The position numbers were made by a program, and so were the translations under genes. Below, one piece after another: positions 1 to 5,047 of a stretch of DNA of 6,488 nt. The stretch lies in assembly GCA_022791735.1 (NCBI GenBank), contig JAAVZQ010000110.1:1-6488 (forward strand). The letters run 5' to 3'. The notes under the pieces were generated by a model that saw only the letters and a program-made list of their open reading frames with translations, was not told where the DNA came from and did no database searches. Position 1 is the stretch's first letter. Every line of letters starts with the position of its first letter. Origin of the DNA: Clostridia bacterium (GTDB lineage: Bacteria > Bacillota > Clostridia > TANB77 > CAG-508).

Positions 1-1
1 A

Positions 2-946
2 ATGGAAGAATTAAAAGTTTTCTCATGTAGTGATGAAGCAGATAATTTTACAAAAGAAGTTTGTGACAGCTTAGGGATTGAAGTAGGAAAAATATCAAGA
101 ATGAAATTTAAAAACGACAACAATTTTTTACAAATACAAGAAACAGTAAGAGATAAGGATGTGTATTTTATACAAGTAACTACACCTCCAGTAAACGAAA
201 GAATTATGGAAATGTTAATTGCAATTGATGCTGCAAAACGTGCATCAGCAAGAAGAATAACAGTTGTGTTACCATACTACATGTATTCAAGATCAGATAA
301 AAAAGATCAACCTCGAGTTCCAATAACAGCTAAATTAATGGCAGAACTAATTGAAGCAGCAGGAGCAAATAGAGTTATAAGCTGTGACTTACATAATCCA
401 GCAATACAAGGATATTTTAATATTAATTGTGATAGACTATCAGCACAAAATATATTACAGACATATTTTAAAGAAAAGAATTTTGATAATATGGTAATAG
501 TTGCAACAGATGCAGGAAGTTCAAAAAAAGCATATAAATATTCAAAATTTTTCAATTGTCCAATAGCAATGATAGATAAAAGAAGAGAAGGAAATGATGA
601 TAGAGCGATTGCATCAACAGTAATTGGAGATGTAGAGGGGAAAATAGCAGTTGTATTTGATGATGAAGTAGATACAGCAGGTTCAATGATAGAAACAGCA
701 AATGTGTTAAAAGAGTTTGGGGCAAAAGAAATATATGCAGGTTGTACACATGGAGTACTTTCAGGACCAGCAATAGAAAGAATAAAAAATTCACATTTTA
801 AAGAACTAGTAATAACAAACACAATACCACTACCAAAAGAGAAGGAATTAGATAAAATAAAAGTATTATCTATTGCTCCACTATTCGCAGAAGCAATAAA
901 AAGATTATACGAACACAAGCCAATGGGAGACTTATTTGAAAAATAA
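2..946 (+). CDS. prs: Ribose-phosphate pyrophosphokinase (PRPP synthetase), divergent
   Basis: A cytoplasmic enzyme that transfers pyrophosphate from ATP to ribose 5-phosphate, making PRPP for purine, pyrimidine, histidine, tryptophan and NAD synthesis. The 314 residues match the usual bacterial length (about 310-320). Visible family motifs are PPVNERIMEMLIAIDAAKRA (63-82), PRVPITAKLMAELIEAAGA (104-122), DLHNPAIQGYF with the conserved His at 131, the catalytic-loop IDKRR (191-195), the PRPP-binding loop DDEVDTAGS (220-228) and THGVLSGPAIERI (249-261). Two normally strict motifs are altered: the usual FSDGE is FKNDN (36-40), and the ATP-site RQD is RSD (97-99). The first ATG is at base 2, so its ribosome-binding site lies outside the window, but the N-terminus ELKVFS aligns with the usual family start, so the gene is probably complete. 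No terminator separates it from rpsU. Family assignment is very secure; full activity is inferred. Confidence 0.95.
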   Translation: MEELKVFSCSDEADNFTKEVCDSLGIEVGKISRMKFKNDNNFLQIQETVRDKDVYFIQVTTPPVNERIMEMLIAIDAAKRASARRITVVLPYYMYSRSDKKDQPRVPITAKLMAELIEAAGANRVISCDLHNPAIQGYFNINCDRLSAQNILQTYFKEKNFDNMVIVATDAGSSKKAYKYSKFFNCPIAMIDKRREGNDDRAIASTVIGDVEGKIAVVFDDEVDTAGSMIETANVLKEFGAKEIYAGCTHGVLSGPAIERIKNSHFKELVITNTIPLPKEKELDKIKVLSIAPLFAEAIKRLYEHKPMGDLFEK

Positions 947-949
947 AGC

Positions 950-978
950 TTGACAAGTAGTGATATAAGATATATAAT
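950..978 (+). promoter_or_regulatory. Consensus sigma-A promoter for rpsU
   Basis: TTGACA at 950-955 and TATAAT at 973-978 are separated by exactly 17 bases, a perfect vegetative promoter. It starts only 4 bases after the prs stop codon. Transcription should begin near 985, giving a leader of about 35-40 bases before the S21 start. It implies that rpsU can be expressed strongly and independently of prs. Confidence 0.9.
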
Positions 979-1021
979 AGTTAAGCAATTCAAAATACAC
1001 ATGAGATAGGGGGGAGTAATA

Positions 1022-1192
1022 ATGTCAGAGGTAAAAGTAAATAATGGTAATATTGAAGATGCTCTTAAAAGATTTAAAAGACAATGCGCAAGAAACGGCG
1101 TTATGCAAGAAGTTAGAAAAAGAGAACATTATGAAAAACCTAGTGTAAGAAGAAAGAAAAAGTCAGAGGCAGCTAGAAAAAGAAAATTTTAA
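1022..1192 (+). CDS. rpsU: 30S ribosomal protein S21
   Basis: A 56-residue, strongly basic protein of the small ribosomal subunit that binds near the 3' end of 16S rRNA and helps initiation. The product starts MSEVKVNNGNIEDALKRFKR, continues with QCARNGVMQEVRKREHYEKP and ends with a lysine/arginine-rich tail, SVRRKKKSEAARKRKF. This is the typical S21 layout: the N-terminal V-x-x-G-x-x-x-x-A-L-(R/K)-x-(F/L)-K-R signature, the (V/M)-(L/M)-x-E-x-(K/R)-x-(R/K)-x-x-Y-E-x-P block, and a basic helix. The start is set by a strong Shine-Dalgarno, AGGGGGGAG (1008-1016), five bases before ATG. The gene is monocistronic, with a consensus promoter upstream and an intrinsic terminator just after the stop. 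Identification is very secure. Confidence 0.97.
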   Translation: MSEVKVNNGNIEDALKRFKRQCARNGVMQEVRKREHYEKPSVRRKKKSEAARKRKF

Positions 1193-1204
1193 TATAGAGT
1201 GTTT

Positions 1205-1237
1205 AAAGGGGGCGTATGAAACGCCTTCTTTTGTTTT
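1205..1237 (+). terminator. Intrinsic terminator of rpsU
   Basis: A hairpin with GGCGT (1211-1215), loop ATGAA and ACGCC (1221-1225), extended outward by two G-U pairs, a G-C pair and A-T pairs, is followed by the T-rich run CTTTTGTTTT. It begins 12 bases after the S21 stop, where an intrinsic terminator is expected. Confidence 0.85.
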
Positions 1238-1270
1238 ATGAACGTTTGGAACCGTCCCCAAACGTTCATA
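1237..1270. repeat. Perfect 13-bp inverted repeat, REP-like intergenic element
   Basis: Left arm TATGAACGTTTGG (1237-1249) and right arm CCAAACGTTCATA (1258-1270) are exact reverse complements around an 8-base loop, AACCGTCC. It is far more GC-rich than the surrounding intergenic DNA and abuts the rpsU terminator, as mobile intergenic palindromes often do. The core GGAACCGTCCCC resembles short palindromic elements I recall as dispersed in Firmicutes genomes. That link is recollection, not something one copy can show. A second small palindrome, TTGCGTCGCAA (1271-1281), and a T-run follow, so part of the stretch may also stop transcription. Confidence 0.7.
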
Positions 1271-1299
1271 TTGCGTCGCAAAATTTTTTTTAAAACTAC

Positions 1300-1329
1300 T
1301 TGTATATTTTGTGCTAAATATTATATACT
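1300..1329 (+). promoter_or_regulatory. Probable sigma-A promoter of the M16 peptidase operon
   Basis: TTGTAT (1300-1305) and TATACT (1324-1329) are 18 bases apart, each a close match to consensus. They lie 25 bases upstream of the ymfF start. A strong GAGGAG Shine-Dalgarno at 1341-1346 sits seven bases before the ATG at 1354. The -35 is imperfect, so confidence is moderate. Confidence 0.55.
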
Positions 1330-1353
1330 AATTGTTATGAGAGGAGAAAAACT

Positions 1354-2620
1354 ATGAGAGATAATAAAAAAGAGATAAGAAAAGGAATTACCATACATAC
1401 TATTAAGACTAATAGTTTCAAAACAGACTTAGTAGCAGTATTTCTAACGACAAAGCTAAATCGAGAAAACGTAACAAAAAATGCAATGATACCAATGATA
1501 CTTAGCAAAGGAAGTAAAAGTTTAGAAAGTATTGAAGAAATAAACAAAAAGCTTGAAGACATGTATGGAGCGGCGTTTGATTGCGGAATAGACAAAACAG
1601 GAGATAACCAAGTTTTGAAATTCTATTTAGAGACCATAAATAACAAATATTTGCCTCAAGAAGAGAATATTATACAAGAGAGTATAAGTACCTTGCTTGA
1701 ATTGGTTTTTAACCCTAAAACCAAAAATAATGCATTTACAAGCGAATATTTAGACACGGAGAAAGAAAAGTTAAAAATAATAATTGAAGGTAAAAAAGAT
1801 AATAAAGCACAATATGCAAATTTAAGATGCCAAGAAGAAATGTATAAGGGTACACCTTTTGGTTTGTACAAATATGGTTATATAGAAGATATAGAAAAAA
1901 TTGATGCAAACAATTTATATGAACATTATAAAAAACTTATTTCGGAATGCAAAATTGATATATTTGTATCAGGAGATATAGGGGAAGAAGCAGTAATAGA
2001 CTTAATTAATCAAAATCCGAATGTACAAAAATTAAACGAAAGAGAACCAGAGTATAATAGGAAAAATACACCATTTGAGAAACATGATAAAAAAGAAATA
2101 ATAGAGAAAGCAGATGTAACACAAGGAAACCTAGTTTTAGGATTATCAATATTAGACGATAACAAAAAAGAAAAATATGCAGCGATTGTATATAATGCAA
2201 TCCTTGGTGGTTCAGCAACATCAAAAATGTTCCAAATAGTAAGAGAAAAACACAGTCTAGCATATACTGCGTCATCTAATTATCTAAGACATAAAAATTG
2301 TATATTTATAAGAGCAGGAATTGAAATAGACAACTATGAAAAAACTTTAAACTTAATTTATGAGCAAATAGAAGATATGAAAAATGGAAACTTTACAGAT
2401 GAAGATATAGAAAATGCAAAAGTTCGGAATAATTGGAATAGTAAAGATGATACCTGATGAACAAGATACACTTATAACATACTATTTAGGCCAAGAACTT
2501 TCAGAGCAGAAAATGTCATTTGATGAGTATGAGGCGTCTGTGCGAAATGTTGCAAAAGAAGAAATTATAGAATTTGCAAAAAAAGTTAATGTAGATACAA
2601 TATATTTCTTAAAAAATTAG
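1354..2620 (+). CDS. ymfF: M16 family peptidase-like protein, non-catalytic YmfF-type subunit, with internal +1 frameshift
   Basis: An insulinase/pitrilysin-fold protein without the zinc motif. In this family it is the partner of a catalytic M16 protein encoded next door. Domain 1 (about 1-215) contains SKGSKSLESIEEINKKLEDM (51-70), where an active enzyme would carry HxxEH; neither His is present. Domain 2 contains the conserved GGSATSKMFQIVREKHSLAY (285-304), with the family Arg (297) and Tyr (304). The reading frame opened at 1354 ends at a TGA at 2455-2457 after 367 codons, but the homologous C-terminus continues in the +1 frame (KMIPDEQDTLITYYLGQELS) to the TAG at 2618-2620. Skipping one base at GTT CGG A (2422-2428) restores 421 residues, the normal size. 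Initiation is secure (GAGGAG seven bases upstream). Whether the shift is recoding, mutation or sequencing error is undecided. ymfH starts 21 bases downstream. Confidence 0.85.
2422..2428 (+). other. +1 frameshift site GTT CGG A in ymfF
   Basis: In the upstream frame the codons are AAA GTT CGG AAT. The homologous protein continues only if one base is skipped, giving AAA-GTT-(C)-GGA-ATA-ATT or AAA-(G)-TTC-GGA-ATA. CGG is codon 358, and the upstream frame stops ten codons later. The same seven bases mark the break in ymfH. No Shine-Dalgarno-like stimulator of the kind found at the prfB site lies just upstream. Confidence 0.75.
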
Positions 2621-2641
2621 AGGAGGGAAGGAGAGTAAAAG

Positions 2642-3905
2642 ATGGAAGTAATAGAGAATAAAAAAGTAAAAGAAAAACTATATATGGAAAAGCTAGAAAA
2701 TGGTTTAACAGTTATGATAATCCCAAGAAAGAATGTTAGAAAAAAATATATAATTTTTGGAACAAATTTTGGCTCAATAGATAATACTTTTGTATTACCA
2801 AATGAAACAGAAGCTAAAAAAGTGCCAGATGGAGTTGCACACTTTTTAGAGCACAAAATGTTTGAACAAAAAAGTGGAATAAACAGCTTAGATACGCTTA
2901 CAGCACTTGGAGTAAATGCAAATGCATATACAACAAATGACCATACAGCGTACTTGTATGAAGCGACAGATAATTTCTATGAAGCGCTAGATGAATTTAT
3001 GGACTATGTACAAAATCCATACTATACAGATGAAAATGTGGAAAAAGAAAAAGGAATTATTGCGCAAGAAATAAATATGTATGAGGACTATCCAGAATGG
3101 CAAGTATACCTAAATGCTGTAAAATGTATGTATAAAGACTTTCCAGTAAGAATTGATATAGCAGGAAGTGTCAAGTCAATTGGAGATATCACAAAAGAAA
3201 CTTTATATCTTTGCTATGACAATTTTTATACATTATCAAATATGGCAATAGTAATATGTGGAGACTTTGAACCAGAAGAAATACTAGAAGAAGTTAAGAA
3301 AAGAATAATTAAAAATGAGAAAAAAGAATTACCAAAAAGAATTTATCCACAAGAGCAAGAAGAAATAAACGAAAAAGAAAAAATTGTAGATATGAAACTT
3401 AGTAACCCAATGTTTGTAGTTCGGATATAAAGACAAAGTAGAAGGTGACATGGTAAAAAAACATATAGCAGTACAGGCTATACTTTGTACACTATTTGGA
3501 AAAAGTTCAAAATTATATAAAGAACTAGTAGATAAAAATATTCTTTTAGGCCAGATTGATTTAGAATATGAATTCACAAAGAATTATGCTTTTGTAATTT
3601 TGTCAGGTGTCTCAAGGAATGCAGAAGAAGTTATCAAAAGAATAAAAGAAGTAATAGAAGAGGCAAAACAAAATGGATTAAATGAAGCGGATTTTCTAAG
3701 AAACAAAAAGAAACTTTATGGAGATTATATAACAGAATATAATAGTGTAGATGAAACAGCAAGAATGTTCTTAGCAGATTACTTTAAAGGAATAAATGCT
3801 TTTGATTATTTGAACAAATATGAGGAAGTTACAAAAGAATATGCAGAGAAAATACTAGGAAAAGTATTTGTAGAAGAAAAAAGAGTAACTTCGATTGTAA
3901 GATAG
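2642..3905 (+). CDS. ymfH: M16 family zinc metallopeptidase, catalytic YmfH-type subunit, with internal +1 frameshift
   Basis: A zinc peptidase of the insulinase/pitrilysin clan, predicted cytoplasmic since no signal peptide is visible. The inverted zinc motif is HFLEH (67-71): H67 and H71 bind zinc and E70 is the general base. The third ligand is E143 in EKGIIAQEINMYEDYP. NANAYTTNDHTAYLYEAT (92-109) is also typical. The frame from ATG 2642 stops at TAA 3428-3430 after 262 codons. The second domain (GYKDK, then LFGKSSKLYKELVDKNILLG) continues in the +1 frame to TAG 3903-3905. One skipped base at GTT CGG A (3419-3425) restores 420 residues, the family size. Two purine-rich Shine-Dalgarno stretches (AGGAGGG 2621-2627, AAGGAGAG 2628-2635) precede the start. 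It is cotranscribed with ymfF, 21 bases upstream. No clear terminator follows. Confidence 0.88.
3419..3425 (+). other. +1 frameshift site GTT CGG A in ymfH
   Basis: The upstream frame reads ATG TTT GTA GTT CGG ATA TAA, so CGG is codon 261 and a stop follows two codons later. The second M16 domain needs GTA-GTT-(C)-GGA-TAT-AAA (V-V-G-Y-K) or GTA-(G)-TTC-GGA (V-F-G). The break falls between the catalytic domain and the second domain. The heptamer and the sign of the shift are identical to the site in ymfF. Confidence 0.78.
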
Positions 3906-3974
3906 AAATTTGTAGAAAAATATTAATAACTTGTTACAAAAAGTTTACATTTAGATTACAAAGAAAAAAACTGC

Positions 3975-3991
3975 TGTCGAAAATTGTCTAA
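3975..3991 (+). promoter_or_regulatory. Tandem Spo0A-box-like sites
   Basis: TGTCGAA (3975-3981) matches the core of the Spo0A box (TGTCGAA, from TTTGTCRAA). TGTCTAA, with one mismatch and inside TTGTCTAAA, follows at 3985-3991, exactly 10 bases (one helical turn) downstream in the same orientation. A weaker TGACGAA lies at 4039-4045. The 237-base gap between ymfH and the spo0E-like gene holds nothing else obvious apart from the promoter at 4071-4099. Spacing and context favour a real Spo0A operator, but this rests on short motifs. Confidence 0.5.
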
Positions 3992-4070
3992 AAATTATAA
4001 ACACCATAAAAAAACATACAAAAATCAAGAATTATGACTGACGAAAAAATCGTAATAACATATAATTTAA

Positions 4071-4099
4071 TTGACTTAGGATAAAATATGTGTTATTTT
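4071..4099 (+). promoter_or_regulatory. Promoter of the spo0E-like gene, extended -10 type
   Basis: TTGACT (4071-4076) and TATTTT (4094-4099) are 17 bases apart, and a TG one base before the -10 (4091-4092) makes it an extended -10 promoter. It lies about 45 bases upstream of the start at 4143. The Spo0A-like sites are about 80-95 bases upstream of the -35. Confidence 0.6.
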
Positions 4100-4142
4100 A
4101 TCATTAACGAAGAAAAAAGATAAAAAAGTGGAGGAAAAATAT

Positions 4143-4307
4143 ATGTTAAATGATGAAATACGTAAAAAAAGAGAAGAACTTAACAAAAGTATCGAAGAAA
4201 ACAGAGATTACGACTATATATATAAAATAAGTGTAGAATTAGACGAACTAATAGCGGATTTTTATAGAGAAGAAGAGGTAGAAGGCCAAATAGCGGTAAA
4301 TAGGTAA
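4143..4307 (+). CDS. Spo0E-like sporulation regulatory protein (aspartyl-phosphate phosphatase)
   Basis: A 54-residue acidic helical protein. The Spo0E family dephosphorylates phospho-Spo0A and so delays or tunes entry into sporulation. The product begins MLNDEIRKKREELNKSIEEN (helix 1) and continues RDYDYIYKISVELDELIADF (helix 2). The block ISVELDELI (29-37) matches the family signature S-x-x-L-D-x-L-I, whose Asp-containing helix contacts the response regulator. The length is typical for these mini-proteins. GGAGG at 4130-4134, eight bases before ATG, fixes the start. The gene is alone between its own promoter and a strong terminator. It sits downstream of Spo0A-like boxes, suggesting feedback control. 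The family call rests on one short signature plus length and helical pattern; the exact target is inferred. Confidence 0.82.
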   Translation: MLNDEIRKKREELNKSIEENRDYDYIYKISVELDELIADFYREEEVEGQIAVNR

Positions 4308-4311
4308 TTAT

Positions 4312-4358
4312 AAAAACACAAATAATTTTGAAAAAGTTCAAAACTATTTGTGTTTTTT
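4312..4358 (+). terminator. Intrinsic terminator of the spo0E-like gene
   Basis: A long hairpin: the outer stem ACACAAATA/TATTTGTGT is extended by A-T pairs, then comes one A-C mismatch, then an inner stem TTTTGAA/TTCAAAA around the loop AAAG. A TTTTTT tract follows. It starts 5 bases after the stop codon. The A-run on the left side could let it work on the other strand too. Confidence 0.9.
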
Positions 4359-4377
4359 AATTAAATTAATAGTTATG

Positions 4378-4405
4378 TTGACATTAATAAAATAAATAGT
4401 ATAAT
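4378..4405 (+). promoter_or_regulatory. Consensus sigma-A promoter for the orphan gene at 4472
   Basis: TTGACA (4378-4383) and TATAAT (4400-4405) match consensus exactly with a 16-base spacer. The inferred start near 4412 leaves a leader of about 60 bases before the ATG at 4472. Confidence 0.8.
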
Positions 4406-4471
4406 TATTAGTATAACTTTATAGATGATTTGGGGTAGCAAATTGTCTGTAGAAAGGAATGTGTTCCAAAT

Positions 4472-4891
4472 ATGTTTTTAAAAGTTTATGGAGTAATTTC
4501 ACAAATTTTGGAACCTGGTGCTTTTACAGCGTGTGTGCCGATATTTGTAAATTCAAGAGAAAGAAACAAATATACGAAATTCTATCGGTTTGATGAAGCT
4601 GGAAATATAATAGAAGTTGATTTAAGGCAATATGGTGCACCAGTGTTTTTGCCAGCTGGCAAGAAAAAGGTAAACGATGGTATAGAATATTTCATCTGTT
4701 ACCGTTCTACTCAGAATTTTACACATGAAGCTTTCAAGACTTATTGCAACAATCATATACTCATTTGCGCAGATGAAAGGATTAATTGGATGCCTGCAAG
4801 TATATCCATGGGAATAAAATTTCCTGATAAATTTGTGGCAGTTGAGAAACCTAACATTGACGAAAAGGAGCTTGAAAGAATGATGAAATAA
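4472..4891 (+). CDS. Hypothetical protein, 139 residues, unrecognised
   Basis: I do not recognise this protein. It begins MFLKVYGVISQILEPGAFTA and looks like a soluble mixed alpha/beta domain: hydrophobic strands (VYGVISQIL, TACVPIFV, GAPVFLPAG, IEYFICYRS, HILICADE) alternate with charged loops, and an acidic-basic helix (DEKELERMMK) ends it. No signal peptide or membrane segment is visible. Four cysteines are scattered with no obvious metal motif. Its own promoter and terminator show a complete monocistronic gene. Base use is less AT-extreme than in its neighbours and includes CGG and CGT arginine codons, which hints at a separate origin. The start is awkward: the only Shine-Dalgarno, AAAGGA (4453-4458), lies 13 bases upstream, and no better in-frame start exists. 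The coding call is good; the function is unknown. Confidence 0.75.
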   Translation: MFLKVYGVISQILEPGAFTACVPIFVNSRERNKYTKFYRFDEAGNIIEVDLRQYGAPVFLPAGKKKVNDGIEYFICYRSTQNFTHEAFKTYCNNHILICADERINWMPASISMGIKFPDKFVAVEKPNIDEKELERMMK

Positions 4892-4925
4892 AAAAATGCT
4901 CAAGCTACCCATTGAGCATTTTTTT
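4892..4925 (+). terminator. Intrinsic terminator of the orphan gene, probably bidirectional
   Basis: Left arm AAAAATGCTCAA (4892-4903) and right arm TTGAGCATTTTT (4912-4923) pair perfectly over 12 bp around the loop GCTACCCA. The T-run continues to 4925. It begins one base after the stop codon. The symmetrical A and T flanks would let it stop transcription from either side. Confidence 0.93.
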
Positions 4926-5047
4926 ATATAATTTTCAATATCAGCTGTAACAATTGAAATATCAATATTGCTATCTTCATGTTCAGAAATATACTATTCA
5001 ATTATTAAAAATTATGATAAAATAATAATTGTAGAATGGAGAAATAT

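Noticed and set aside
307..1002. Long minus-strand open frame opposite prs
   Set aside because: It is the mirror of the conserved PRPP synthetase frame, rich in Leu/Ile/Ser/Phe, with no start signal and no family likeness. Its apparent N-terminal extension covers the rpsU promoter.
2414..2620. A separate 68-residue gene beginning at the ATG at 2414
   Set aside because: No ribosome-binding site, and the sequence is the expected C-terminus of the YmfF-like protein, so it is the shifted continuation of the upstream gene.
3450..3905. A separate 151-residue gene beginning at the ATG at 3450
   Set aside because: Family similarity already begins upstream of this ATG (GYKDKVEGD), and no Shine-Dalgarno precedes it. 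It is the second domain of the YmfH-like protein.
3906..3960. Terminator after the M16 operon
   Set aside because: Only weak 5-6 bp AT pairings (AACTT/AAGTT, TTTGTA/TACAAA) without a convincing T-run.
4622..4912. Minus-strand frame opposite the orphan gene
   Set aside because: It begins inside the terminator hairpin and has low-complexity hydrophobic content, while the plus strand has promoter, start and terminator in order.
5036..5047. Upstream ATG of the HIT-methyltransferase gene as the start
   Set aside because: No Shine-Dalgarno precedes it. The GGAG overlapping it is well placed for the ATG at 5048, which gives the usual short M-x-x-C-x-x-C start of HIT proteins.
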